A stretch of DNA of 64,000 nt from Guptibacillus algicola (GTDB taxonomy: Bacteria; Bacillota; Bacilli; Bacillales; Guptibacillaceae), in contig NZ_JAIVAF010000005.1 of the NCBI RefSeq assembly GCF_020171805.1, positions 1 through 64,000 of the forward strand, in the 5' to 3' direction. Every line of letters begins with the position of its first letter. The stretch's first letter is position 1. A model generated the notes under the pieces. The model did no database searches and was not told the DNA's origin. It was given only the letters and a program-made list of their open reading frames with translations. This document shows, piece by piece, positions 52,659 through 61,256 of this stretch. The translations under genes and the position numbers were made by a program.

Positions 52659-53381
52659 ATGATTGATAAAACATCCCCTTTACCAATATATTATCAACTT
52701 GTAGAACTGATCAAAGGGATGATCGAAAAGGGAGAGCTTAAGCCAGGAGATTCACTTCCTTCTGAACGAGAATATGCAGAAAGGTTCAAAATCAGCCGGA
52801 TGACAGTGAGACAAGCGATTACAGAGCTTGTAAATTCAGGTTATCTATTTCGTCAAAAAGGGGTAGGTACATTTGTCGCTGAGAAAAAGATTGAGCAACA
52901 GCTTTTAGGACTCACCAGCTTTACTGAGGATATGCAGAGCAGGGGGATGGTCCCTAGTAGCAAATTGATCAGCTTTGAAATCGTTTCGTCTCCTGCATAT
53001 ATTTCTGAACAGTTGAACATCCAAGAGCATGCTCCTGTTTATGAAATCAAGCGAGTCAGACTTGCGGATGGTATACCGATGGCACTAGAAACCACGTTTG
53101 TTTCTGCAAACCTTGTGAAAGGAATAACGGAGGATACTGTTAGCCAATCACTCTATGATTATATTGAGAAACAATTATCCATCAAGATTGGCGAGGCAAC
53201 ACAAGTATTAGAGTCTTCTATTGCAACACAGCAAGAATCTCAGTACCTTAAGATCAAAAAGGGTTCTCCCATCCTGCTTATACAAAGAAACACGAAACTT
53301 GCAGATGAAACTCCTCTAGAGGTTGTGAAATCATCTTATAGAGCCGATCGTTACAAATTTATGATCACATTGAAGAGGTAA
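52659..53381 (+). CDS. nagR: GntR/HutC-family repressor NagR (YvoA)
   Basis: A 240-residue regulator with an N-terminal winged helix (LPSEREYAERFKISRMTVRQAITEL) and a C-terminal UTRA ligand domain. In B. subtilis NagR (YvoA) represses nagAB and nagP by binding dre sites and is released by amino sugar phosphates. The paired operators at 50598 and 50646 match this role. Confidence 0.93.
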   Translation: MIDKTSPLPIYYQLVELIKGMIEKGELKPGDSLPSEREYAERFKISRMTVRQAITELVNSGYLFRQKGVGTFVAEKKIEQQLLGLTSFTEDMQSRGMVPSSKLISFEIVSSPAYISEQLNIQEHAPVYEIKRVRLADGIPMALETTFVSANLVKGITEDTVSQSLYDYIEKQLSIKIGEATQVLESSIATQQESQYLKIKKGSPILLIQRNTKLADETPLEVVKSSYRADRYKFMITLKR

Positions 53382-53399
53382 TCGACAGGAGGCATTCGT

Positions 53400-54131
53400 A
53401 TGCTCTCAGAATACTTTTCAGAAATAAAACATGCACTAGATGCTGTTGAAAATAATGAACGTAAAAAGATAGATAAAGCAGTTAAGGTAATTACCAAAGT
53501 GGTGAAATCAGGTAACATCATCCATGTGTTTGGTTGTGGACATTCTCATATGATGGCTGAGGAGATGTTCTATCGAGCGGGAGGGTTAGCTGCTGTTCGC
53601 CCTATTTTGATAGAAGAATTAATGCTTCATCAAGGTGGTAGCAAATCTTCAGAGTACGAGCGGATGAATGGGTTTGCGGATACCTTTATGCAAAAGCAAG
53701 ATATCCGGAATGGTGATGCCGTTATCATCGTGTCTAACTCAGGCCGAAATCCTGTACCGGTAGATGTAGGCCGTATCAGCAAAGAGAAGGGGGCGTTCGT
53801 AATAGGGTTAACGTCTTTAGAAGCAAGTGAGGACCAACCCTCACGCCATAAAGAAGGACTTTATTTAAAAGATACTGTAGACCTTGTACTCGATAACCAC
53901 ATCAAACCGGGTGACGCGGTATTTTCGCTTGAAAGCAAAGGCTTTTCCTATGCACCTCTTTCATCTGTTATAGGGATGGCGCTACTCAATGGTATCGTTG
54001 CTCAAGTCATTGATGGACTGATTGCTTCTGGAGGAGAACCTCCTGTCTTTCGTAGTGGCAATATCGATGGCTCAGACCTTCATAATAAAAAATTGATCGA
54101 GGCCTATCAAGAAAGAATTTCACTTCTGTAA
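53400..54131 (+). CDS. SIS-domain protein (UPF0309 type)
   Basis: A 243-residue sugar isomerase (SIS) domain protein. It has the phosphosugar-binding loop IIHVFGCGHSHMMAEE and VIIVSNSGRNPVPVD. It resembles UPF0309 proteins; the exact phosphosugar is not known. As the fourth gene of the nag operon it likely acts on an amino sugar phosphate, for example from peptidoglycan or chitin. AGGAGG precedes the ATG. Confidence 0.85.
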   Translation: MLSEYFSEIKHALDAVENNERKKIDKAVKVITKVVKSGNIIHVFGCGHSHMMAEEMFYRAGGLAAVRPILIEELMLHQGGSKSSEYERMNGFADTFMQKQDIRNGDAVIIVSNSGRNPVPVDVGRISKEKGAFVIGLTSLEASEDQPSRHKEGLYLKDTVDLVLDNHIKPGDAVFSLESKGFSYAPLSSVIGMALLNGIVAQVIDGLIASGGEPPVFRSGNIDGSDLHNKKLIEAYQERISLL

Positions 54132-54169
54132 TTCTCGGCATAATGCACATATAAAAGGAGGAGAGATTT

Positions 54170-54400
54170 TTGTATCTCTCAATAAAGGAAACAGCTGAAT
54201 ATTTATCACTTCCGGAAGAGTATATTGAAACGTTGATACGAGAAAAACGGATACGAGTCATTCATGATGGCGAACAGTATCTGATTTATAAAGAACAATT
54301 CAATACTCACCTAGAACAATTAGAGAAATACAAGAAACGGATGGAAGAAGAGATGAATGAACCACTTCCAGAAGACCCAGATGTGAAAGACGAAGATTGA
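54170..54400 (+). CDS. Small helix-turn-helix (excisionase-like) protein
   Basis: A 76-residue protein. The first 50 residues (YLSIKETAEYLSLPEEYIETLI...RVIHDGEQYLI) form a MerR/excisionase-type winged helix; the remainder is a charged coiled-coil with an acidic tail. The start is TTG at 54170 with AAAGGAGGAGAG upstream. It trails the nag operon by 38 nt. No integrase is nearby, so an excision role is not supported. Confidence 0.75.
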   Translation: MYLSIKETAEYLSLPEEYIETLIREKRIRVIHDGEQYLIYKEQFNTHLEQLEKYKKRMEEEMNEPLPEDPDVKDED

Positions 54401-54485
54401 TTTTCAAGGGTAGCCGTATTAGACGTAATGCCGTTTATGAATTCTAAAATCGGGAATAGCATCCTTATAGAGGGAGGCATTCGTT

Positions 54486-54581
54486 ATGAAGAAATTAATC
54501 AAACGAGCAATCAAGTACGGTCCCATAATCTATCCAATCGTAAGAAAGATGAGAAATAAAAGTAAAGCAAAACGTATGTAA
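54486..54581 (+). CDS. Tiny basic peptide (31 residues)
   Basis: ATG at 54486 after GAGGGAGG encodes a 31-residue peptide, MKKLIKRAIKYGPIIYPIVR followed by a Lys/Arg tail. It has about 12 basic residues and no acidic ones, with a central hydrophobic patch. A good Shine-Dalgarno and a terminator 3 nt downstream support a real gene. Function unknown: it could be a membrane-active or nucleic-acid-binding peptide. Confidence 0.65.
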   Translation: MKKLIKRAIKYGPIIYPIVRKMRNKSKAKRM

Positions 54582-54583
54582 AA

Positions 54584-54620
54584 AAACCCGGAGGATTCTA
54601 GATTCTCCGGGTTTCATTTT
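54584..54620 (+). terminator. Terminator after the 31-residue peptide
   Basis: An AAACCCGGAG/CTCCGGGTTT stem with an inner TCTAGA pairing, followed by CATTTTTT. Confidence 0.85.
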
Positions 54621-54655
54621 TTGGAACACTCATTATTTTTCTGTTCCCTATGCCG

Positions 54656-54730
54656 TAGGAGTTTGAATACCGCTTGCTTTCCAGTGGACGAACGCCCGTT
54701 TTCCACGGGAGCAGGCGATATTCACTCCTA
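54656..54730. repeat. Long imperfect palindrome
   Basis: TAGGAGT at 54656 pairs with ACTCCTA at the other end; inside it GAATA pairs with TATTC and TGGA with TCCA. This gives a hairpin of about 75 nt. It looks like a miniature dispersed palindromic element of intergenic DNA. Confidence 0.55.
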
Positions 54731-54835
54731 CTAGAACGCAATAAACACAATAAACTTTCCGCCAATTATAAGTATTCATCTGTTAATCAGTTTTGCTTTT
54801 GTCTCGTTTTGATATAATACATTTACATGTTGATT

Positions 54836-54975
54836 GGAGCGGAAGGATGCTCGACTCCTGCGGGATGTGCGGGACAGGTGAGACCCCGGAGGCGCAAGTT
54901 CTTGTGCGCTGAGAAGGCTCACCGCCCGCCCCGCGGAAAGCGAGCATCCTGTAGCGGAAATCACCACCATATCCC
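54836..54975. repeat. Dispersed GC-rich palindromic repeat, full copy
   Basis: GGATGCTCG (54845-54853) pairs with CGAGCATCC (54941-54949); inside, GGTGAG pairs with CTCACC and GCGGG with CCCGC. The sequence is much richer in GC than its surroundings. Partial copies lie at 37133 and 59112. The 54582-55007 gap otherwise has no gene that I can support. Confidence 0.8.
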
Positions 54976-55007
54976 TGGCAGATGGTCCTTAAGACTGTCT
55001 CCACAAA

Positions 55008-56465
55008 CTAATAAGTTGTTACCTGGAATAGTTTTTGTAGAATATACATGATGTATTTAAATGCCGATAACTTGTTTTGATATGTTGAGTACTCAACCGT
55101 GTAAACGCCGTCCTCGTTATTCCAAATACGTTCAAAGTAACGATCAACATCTTGGACGACCTTAGAATCATTAGAGGCTTTTAGGTGAATATTTGATTCC
55201 ATGTTATAGTCATCCATATTTCTTGATGTATAGTTACCCGATCCTCCTATAATTGTGCTTTCCTGTTTCCCTTTCACATACAACATTTTCGTATGAAACT
55301 GCTCCTTATTCGTGTCATACCAACGGATCTTTAAATAGTCGTCACCTTGTTTGTGCAGTTCCCCTGTGATCGGAAGGTTTGGCAACCCCATCTTCTGATG
55401 ACCGAATGCGTTTTGGTTAGGATCAAGAACCATTCGAACCTTTACTTTCCGCTCTGTGGCATCAACGATAGCGTCAATAATATCCCTGTCAGCGAGATAG
55501 AACATACCGATGTTGATCTCATCGCCTTCTTTTGCATCGTCAATTGCGGTAACAACGCTATCTTGAATCTTACTTTCAGTGACGATTTGTCCTTTAACAG
55601 TAGCTTCTTTTTCTTTTTCCGCTGCCTGTACAGCAGGGAGCTCTGGAAACGTCGATAAGTCTCCTCCAGAAAAAGCAGCGACCGCTTTTTCAGATCGAAT
55701 CAAATCATTTAGTATAGATCCTTTCACTTTAAATGCGATATTGGAATGAAATCCACTCGCATCATGCGGATTAGCTGACATAATGATACCCGCGTCTTCA
55801 TTCATAACCGTTTTTCGGTGATTTGCTTTTATATTGAATAAATCTAAGTACGAGCGCATTGTGACCTCTGGAGCAGAAGATGCAAGAGGATTAGGTATCC
55901 ATCCAGGACCACTCTGACCGAACCATGATAACGTCATGCGCCATAGTCCTGAATAGAACAAGTTAGGATCTCGTAAACGGTTCAAGTCCGTATAAATAAC
56001 TTCTGCTCCCATCTCCCTTAATTCGTTGATTTGTGGAGCCTTATGGGAATTGTAGGATGTATTGATCTCATCACTGATCAAAACGACCTTTAGTGAGGGG
56101 TTTTCCTCCATCACATCTATAACTGAATTTGCTAATCGCTCGCTGATTTTCGGATAATCTCTTTTCCCATCTGTAAATCCGTTGAAAAGAAAAAGGTCTA
56201 ACACAAGAAAATCGTCCGATTCTTTGATGGTCTTATTCACTTCATCGAAAATGGACTGATCATAGACTTCCTTATCGCCTTTGTCATATGTTAAATCGTA
56301 CAAAAACTCAATTTCATCTTCTTGCAAAGAGTGAACGTCTGAAGCGTAAGATATCCCTTCAGGTAGAGGTTTGAAACGATGATAAAGTAACACACCACTA
56401 TAAATAAGAAGAAAGATACTTAATGCAATCCAGCGTTTTTTCTTATACCATGACTTTTTCTTCAT
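55008..56465 (-). CDS. Phospholipase D-like membrane protein
   Basis: A 485-residue protein with one N-terminal transmembrane helix (about 13-30) and two PLD half-sites: NHRKTVMNE...SANP and FHTKMLYVKG...GGSGN. Such proteins may be phospholipases or cardiolipin-synthase-like enzymes acting outside the membrane. The ATG at 56465 follows GAGGAGTC; a longer upstream reading has no support. It is encoded divergently from the ABC genes. Confidence 0.85.
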   Translation of the reverse strand: MKKKSWYKKKRWIALSIFLLIYSGVLLYHRFKPLPEGISYASDVHSLQEDEIEFLYDLTYDKGDKEVYDQSIFDEVNKTIKESDDFLVLDLFLFNGFTDGKRDYPKISERLANSVIDVMEENPSLKVVLISDEINTSYNSHKAPQINELREMGAEVIYTDLNRLRDPNLFYSGLWRMTLSWFGQSGPGWIPNPLASSAPEVTMRSYLDLFNIKANHRKTVMNEDAGIIMSANPHDASGFHSNIAFKVKGSILNDLIRSEKAVAAFSGGDLSTFPELPAVQAAEKEKEATVKGQIVTESKIQDSVVTAIDDAKEGDEINIGMFYLADRDIIDAIVDATERKVKVRMVLDPNQNAFGHQKMGLPNLPITGELHKQGDDYLKIRWYDTNKEQFHTKMLYVKGKQESTIIGGSGNYTSRNMDDYNMESNIHLKASNDSKVVQDVDRYFERIWNNEDGVYTVEYSTYQNKLSAFKYIMYILQKLFQVTTY

Positions 56466-56616
56466 TAGGCGGACTCCTCGAAATTGTTTACTGTTCTTAT
56501 ACCCTAAGGAGTGCGCGTTAATCCTTTTTAGGAAAGAAAGAAAAGCGCTCCTGAAACCTTTTATTGCAAAATACGTATTACATACTAACAATCACAAGAA
56601 AACAGGGGGAAGTAAG

Positions 56617-57411
56617 GTGGAAAAACAATCAGATAAGGTGCTTTCTATAAAAGGATTAACAAAACGATATGGTGACAAACTTGTCTTAGATGAGATCGAT
56701 CTAGATGTGTACAAAGGACAGATTATTGGTTATATAGGCCCAAACGGTGCGGGTAAGAGTACGACAGTGAAAATTATGCTCGGACTTGAAGGTTCTTACG
56801 AAGGTGACGTAGAGATATTTGGTGAAAGTATTAAAGAAAATAACGTAGATTACAAATATAGAATTGGCTATGTCCCAGAAATGGCAGACATTTATGATAA
56901 TTTATCAGCTAGAGAATATCTTTCCTTTACTGGTGAGTTGTATGGATTGGAGCCTGAGAAAGCAGAAACAAAAGCAAGAGAGTTAATGAAGATCTTTGAT
57001 CTTGAAGAAGTCTATGATTCTCGTATTTCATCATATTCGAAAGGAATGAAGCAAAAAGTATTGCTCATTTCGAGTTTGTTGCATGACCCAGATCTCTTGT
57101 TTTTAGATGAACCGATCAATGGTCTGGATGCGAACAGTGTGATGATTTTCAAAGAGATTCTTGCCAAACTATCTGAGCAAGGGAAAACGATCTTCTATTC
57201 TTCACATATCATGGAGGTCGTTGAGAAAATCAGCAGCCGCATCTTGCTCCTTAACGAAGGAAAGATTGTTGCGGACGGGAGTTTTGAAGAACTTCGACAG
57301 AAGAATAAAGAAGGGTCACTAGAGGAGATTTTTAATCAATTAACCGGATTTAAGGAGTATAAGGATCTATCTGAGGAGTTTGTGCAAATCGTACAACGTG
57401 ATAAAACATGA
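56617..57411 (+). CDS. ABC transporter ATP-binding protein
   Basis: A 264-residue ABC ATPase. Walker A GPNGAGKSTT, the signature SYSKGMKQK, Walker B LLFLDEPINGLD and the H-loop SSHIMEV are present. The start is GTG at 56617 with GGGGGAAGTAAGG upstream. It overlaps its membrane partner by 4 nt. The family resembles ABC-2 exporters; the substrate is unknown. Confidence 0.94.
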   Translation: MEKQSDKVLSIKGLTKRYGDKLVLDEIDLDVYKGQIIGYIGPNGAGKSTTVKIMLGLEGSYEGDVEIFGESIKENNVDYKYRIGYVPEMADIYDNLSAREYLSFTGELYGLEPEKAETKARELMKIFDLEEVYDSRISSYSKGMKQKVLLISSLLHDPDLLFLDEPINGLDANSVMIFKEILAKLSEQGKTIFYSSHIMEVVEKISSRILLLNEGKIVADGSFEELRQKNKEGSLEEIFNQLTGFKEYKDLSEEFVQIVQRDKT

Positions 57412-59048
57412 AGAATTTCAACACGTTGAAGCTGTTGGATCTATTTAAGGTGTTTTTTGAGAAAGCAGGAATCGATTATCGTATGATGCGTCGTATTCTC
57501 CAAGTGAAGCTTACAATGGATGGGAGGCGAACCTCCACCGTTATGAGTCAGAACATGGGCAGTAATAAAAAGAGTGATCAAAACCAGTTTTTAAAATCTC
57601 TCTGGTTTTATGCCTTTATTGGGCTTACTCTTGTACCCATCCTCTTTGTAGGCGACAACTACATGTTCCAGGTGAGCGTCATCACCGGGGTATTCATGTT
57701 CTTGATCATGACAACGATGATTTCTGATTTTTCATCGGTACTACTAGATGTACGTGATCAAACGATTCTCGGAACAAGGCCAGTTAATAGTAAAACGATC
57801 AGTGCATCAAAGGCGATGCATGTTACGATTTACCTGTTTTTCATAACGGTTGCGATTATTAGCACATCTCTTATCATTGGTACGATTCGACATGGTATTT
57901 TATTTGGAGTGTTGATGGTACTGACCATCCTATTCAGCGACCTATTTATCTTAGCGATCACAGCCATGCTGTATTATGTAATCTTAAAGTTCTTCGGGGG
58001 AGAGCGGCTGAGGGATATGATCAACTATGTTCAGATCGGATTATCGATTACGATCGTACTTGGCTATCAAGTCGTTGCGCGTGCGTTTGAGTTCGTTGAG
58101 CTTGAAGCGCAGTTTACGCCTGAGTGGTGGACGCTGTTATTACCTCCTGTATGGTTCAGTGCGCCGTTTGCGGTCGTGTTGAACGGTGAGACAGGAACGT
58201 ACTATTTTATACTTTCAGCACTTGCAGTCATAGTTCCAGTACTTTCATTTGTGGCATATGCAAAAATCCTCCCGAGGTACGAAGAAAATCTTGTGAAATT
58301 GATGGACCAAACGACCAAACGTTCAAAACAGAAACGCTTTGATCTATTTAAGCGTATCGCCTCTTTGGCTACTCGAAGTAAGGAAGAACATGCATTTTAT
58401 CGATTCGCAGAGAAGATGCTTAAGAATGAAAGAGAGTTAAAACTAAAGATCTATCCATCGCTAGGATTTGCGATGATCTTTCCTTTTGTTTTTCTTTATA
58501 ATAATTATTCAGCAGCAGGATCCTTCGACGTGTTAGGAGAGGGTAGATCGTATCTATCGATCTATGCTGCGTTAATGATGATTCCAGGGGTCGTCATCAT
58601 GCTTCAATATTCTAGTAAGAACAAAGGAGCGTGGATTTACCATGTGACGCCGGTAACAGATTTAACGAATAGTATTAAAGGGACGTTAAAAGCTCTCCTC
58701 ATTCGTTTGTTTCTACCTTTGTTTTCCGTGCTTAGTATCATCTATACAGTGATTTTTGGTATTCGTATTGTACCTGATCTTCTAATCGTTTTTCTCGTCA
58801 CTTTCATTTATAGTGTTCTATGCTTTAAGTTAATTAAAGGAACACTACCTTTCTCTGAACCTTTCGAGAGTTCAACTCAAAGCGATGGGTGGAAAACATT
58901 ACCTTTCGTATTGTTGATCCCTATATTTGGTTTGATTCATCTTGGAGCAACATTTATCCCTTTTGGGGTGTGGATCTATCTATTGCTTGCAATAGTGATG
59001 ACACCTCTCATTTGGAAGCTAGGACTGAAAAGAAGCCCCTCTGTATGA
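57408..59048 (+). CDS. ABC transporter permease (ABC-2 type)
   Basis: A 546-residue membrane protein with about ten or twelve hydrophobic segments spread over two halves and a soluble N-terminal stretch. It is the only permease paired with the upstream ATPase. Start by ATGA overlap. Terminal residues form a hairpin-coding AAGCCCCTC sequence. The substrate could be lipid, peptide or drug; no motif decides. Confidence 0.85.
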   Translation: MKNFNTLKLLDLFKVFFEKAGIDYRMMRRILQVKLTMDGRRTSTVMSQNMGSNKKSDQNQFLKSLWFYAFIGLTLVPILFVGDNYMFQVSVITGVFMFLIMTTMISDFSSVLLDVRDQTILGTRPVNSKTISASKAMHVTIYLFFITVAIISTSLIIGTIRHGILFGVLMVLTILFSDLFILAITAMLYYVILKFFGGERLRDMINYVQIGLSITIVLGYQVVARAFEFVELEAQFTPEWWTLLLPPVWFSAPFAVVLNGETGTYYFILSALAVIVPVLSFVAYAKILPRYEENLVKLMDQTTKRSKQKRFDLFKRIASLATRSKEEHAFYRFAEKMLKNERELKLKIYPSLGFAMIFPFVFLYNNYSAAGSFDVLGEGRSYLSIYAALMMIPGVVIMLQYSSKNKGAWIYHVTPVTDLTNSIKGTLKALLIRLFLPLFSVLSIIYTVIFGIRIVPDLLIVFLVTFIYSVLCFKLIKGTLPFSEPFESSTQSDGWKTLPFVLLIPIFGLIHLGATFIPFGVWIYLLLAIVMTPLIWKLGLKRSPSV

Positions 59049-59111
59049 GGAGCTTCTAAAGCTGTCGACAATTTTTTGGGGCTGTTTTTTCCATGAAAGT
59101 GGAGGGTTTCT

Positions 59112-59130
59112 GCTCCAGGATGCTCGCTTT
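59112..59130. repeat. Dispersed repeat fragment
   Basis: GCTCCAGGATGCTCGCTTT is the exact reverse complement of 37156-37174. It is a 19-nt relic of the same GC-rich palindromic repeat. Confidence 0.7.
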
Positions 59131-59200
59131 TTGTTCACCTTAAACTAGTAGGATTGAAGGTATATTCGAAATTCCTACGAAATAGGGAGCACCAAATTCA

Positions 59201-59240
59201 AAGTCCCTCTCCAAGCTGAGAAGCAAGAGGGGCTTTTTTA
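59201..59240 (+). terminator. Terminator after the ABC genes
   Basis: A stem of AAGTCCCTCT with AGAGGGGCTT and a T run, between convergent genes. Confidence 0.75.
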
Positions 59241-59259
59241 TGATTGAGGTTTAGATAAC

Positions 59260-60153
59260 TTACTTGAGTAGTGCATTTAGTTTCGATGTTAAGTCTGTCG
59301 TAAATTCACGGTTCGTGCTGTAATAAAACGTATTTGGGTCGTCAGTAATGTGAATGTTCAGGAGTCCTGCTGCTCGTAAAATCGATAAGTGATGATGAAT
59401 ATTCCCCTTTGCCATCCCAATCTCTGAGACGATATTCGTGAACGTATGGATTCCACTCGAGAGAAAGCGAAGGATGTTCATCCGTCTTTCGTCGCTTAAT
59501 GCTTTAGTGATCCTTAAAAGCTCTTTTTGTTCATTTTTATTCGATCGAACTGGATATGTAATAAACAGCGTGTTCTGAAACTGATCGATTAAAGACATGG
59601 GGTAGAAGTGAAAACCTGGTATCAAGTAAACGGTTTGAACATTTTCGTTTGTGATGACAAACCTACTAGCTTTATGTACGACTTCAGCTTGTGTTGACGT
59701 TTCGAGCAATCTTTCTTTTTCAATTGCATCAGATTGTAAATCTTCAAAAATGCTCGTGTCGATCTTATCAAAATAGTGTACTTTCCATTCCTTTAGTAGT
59801 GAAATGAACTGGTCTCTCTGTCGCTCTAAATCTGGTGGGAGCGAGCTCTTAAGATAAGGTGAAAGAAGCTCGTAAAGTTCACCTGATGATTTGGATTGCA
59901 ACCATTCAAAGAAACCATCGATGTCATCTTCGATTGGGCACTGTTTCATTAATAGTACGGATAAGTCCTCAAAGAAGAGGCTGGTTTTTGATGCGATACG
60001 GTCTTTTAGAGATGGAGGTATTAGGTCATCTACTTCCTCGGACCAAGTAGTCCCTAAAGATAGATATTTCATTTGTGTTTGTCTCTTATATAACGAAATA
60101 CTTAGCAATAATTCATGTACAGGAGAATAAAACATTTTCAATTCATAAGCCAC
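59260..60153 (-). CDS. ArsR-type winged-helix regulator with a long N-terminal region
   Basis: A 297-residue protein. The C-terminal 90 residues form an ArsR-like winged helix (LSDERRMNILRFLSSG...MAKGNIHHHLSILRAAGLLNIH). The first 200 residues are a unique all-helical region with no motif I recognise; it may be a ligand-sensing domain. It faces away from the hydrolase gene, across a shared promoter with a perfect palindrome. Confidence 0.85.
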   Translation of the reverse strand: MAYELKMFYSPVHELLLSISLYKRQTQMKYLSLGTTWSEEVDDLIPPSLKDRIASKTSLFFEDLSVLLMKQCPIEDDIDGFFEWLQSKSSGELYELLSPYLKSSLPPDLERQRDQFISLLKEWKVHYFDKIDTSIFEDLQSDAIEKERLLETSTQAEVVHKASRFVITNENVQTVYLIPGFHFYPMSLIDQFQNTLFITYPVRSNKNEQKELLRITKALSDERRMNILRFLSSGIHTFTNIVSEIGMAKGNIHHHLSILRAAGLLNIHITDDPNTFYYSTNREFTTDLTSKLNALLK

Positions 60154-60231
60154 AGAAAATCCCCCATTTTTCTTTTCATCTTACCATAGTAGTTATAAAT
60201 ATTTAAAACATAATGGTTTGTTATAAATAAA

Positions 60232-60260
60232 TTGACTAATATAATTAGTTCAATTAATAT
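60232..60260 (+). promoter_or_regulatory. Promoter of the hydrolase gene
   Basis: TTGACT, 17 nt and TAATAT. The -10 lies inside the 30-bp palindrome, so a bound repressor would block RNA polymerase. Confidence 0.7.
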
Positions 60261-60271
60261 TGAACTAATTA
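60242..60271. promoter_or_regulatory. 30-bp palindromic operator
   Basis: 13-bp arms TAATTAGTTCAAT and ATTGAACTAATTA are perfect complements around a 4-nt centre. It overlaps the -10 and ends right before the Shine-Dalgarno of the hydrolase gene. It is the likely target of the divergent ArsR-type regulator. Confidence 0.75.
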
Positions 60272-60291
60272 AAGGAGGAGGGTTTTTGCTT

Positions 60292-61212
60292 ATGAATGCA
60301 TTTGTAGACTACCAAACTAGTGTGATAGATCTTGTTGGTAAGAAACAGTATGATGAGTCACTTGAACTAATGGAAAGGGCTAAAGCGCTATTTCCTGATA
60401 AATGTGATCGGCTAGGCCATTGGAAAGCCAATGTGTATTGTCTTCAAGGTAAAGGAAATAAGGCACTTGCTGAGTTACAAGAAGTTATCGAAGGAGGATT
60501 ATGGTGGAACCCGGAGATTTTATCGTCTGACCCTGAGCTGGACGCAGTAAAAGAAACAAACGAATTCAAACAGCTCCTTGAGCAATGTGACACTTCCTAT
60601 CGAGCTAATCTAGAAGCAGCTCAACCATTGCTAAAAGTTGACGGAAACGAAAGTGCTGAAGTGGCGATCTTCTCCTTGCACTGGAAGGCTTCTAACGTAG
60701 AAGATTTCTCATTAGAATGGAGAGATAAAAGACTATTAACCGATTACCTTATTGGATTTCCGCAGTCATCCCAGATGTTCAGCTATAATTGCTTCTCATG
60801 GGACGATTTTGATCAAACTATGGAGGATGTAAGAAGAACGTATTCGAGGTTTACAAAAAACAGAGAGAGTGAGTCTGAGGTTATCATTTCAGGTGCTTCA
60901 CAAGGAGGAGGGCGAGCTATAGAACTAAGCTTGGGCCAAGAAGCGCTATTTGAATCGTTTATTGCTGTGGTGCCGGCATTTGAAGACTTGAATAGATTAG
61001 AAGATCTAGCGAGAACAAACAATCGCAAAGTGCGAGGGTGTATCATAACTGGAAATCATGACCCTTTTTATGAAGATGTTTTGAAAGCGGTTTCCATATT
61101 TGAAAAGCATAGCATTCCGTGCAAGCTAATCGTGATAGAAGGTATGGGGCACAAGTTTCCTGAAGACTTTCCAGCAACGTTTCAAGAAGCTGTTCAATTT
61201 GTATTACGATGA
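60292..61212 (+). CDS. Alpha/beta-hydrolase with an N-terminal helical-repeat region
   Basis: A 306-residue protein. The N-terminal part (about residues 1-105) is helical and resembles TPR repeats (DESLELMERAKALFP, GNKALAELQEVI). The hydrolase part has nucleophile Ser in SGASQGGGRA, an Asp in TGNHDPFYED and His in GMGHKFP. The substrate is unknown. Start ATG at 60292 after AAAGGAGGAGGG; an in-frame TTG at 60286 is also possible. Under the divergent ArsR regulator. Confidence 0.8.
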   Translation: MNAFVDYQTSVIDLVGKKQYDESLELMERAKALFPDKCDRLGHWKANVYCLQGKGNKALAELQEVIEGGLWWNPEILSSDPELDAVKETNEFKQLLEQCDTSYRANLEAAQPLLKVDGNESAEVAIFSLHWKASNVEDFSLEWRDKRLLTDYLIGFPQSSQMFSYNCFSWDDFDQTMEDVRRTYSRFTKNRESESEVIISGASQGGGRAIELSLGQEALFESFIAVVPAFEDLNRLEDLARTNNRKVRGCIITGNHDPFYEDVLKAVSIFEKHSIPCKLIVIEGMGHKFPEDFPATFQEAVQFVLR

Positions 61213-61227
61213 GTTCAGGTTAAGCAT

Positions 61228-61256
61228 AAAGCCCTCTCCGACTTTCGGAGAGGGCT
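61228..61256 (-). terminator. Terminator between hydrolase and MFS genes
   Basis: An 11-bp perfect stem (AGCCCTCTCCG with its complement). The T-rich tail is on the minus strand, overlapping the MFS stop codon. Confidence 0.8.

Noticed and set aside
54170-54400. Excisionase of a mobile element
   Set aside because: No integrase, attachment site or phage gene lies nearby; it fits better as a small regulator.
54783-55051. Short overlapping frames on both strands near 54.8-55.0 kb
   Set aside because: They lie in the GC-rich palindromic repeat and have no Shine-Dalgarno or family similarity.
55347-55658. Plus-strand frame opposite the phospholipase D-like gene
   Set aside because: Antisense shadow; the minus-strand gene has both PLD half-sites.
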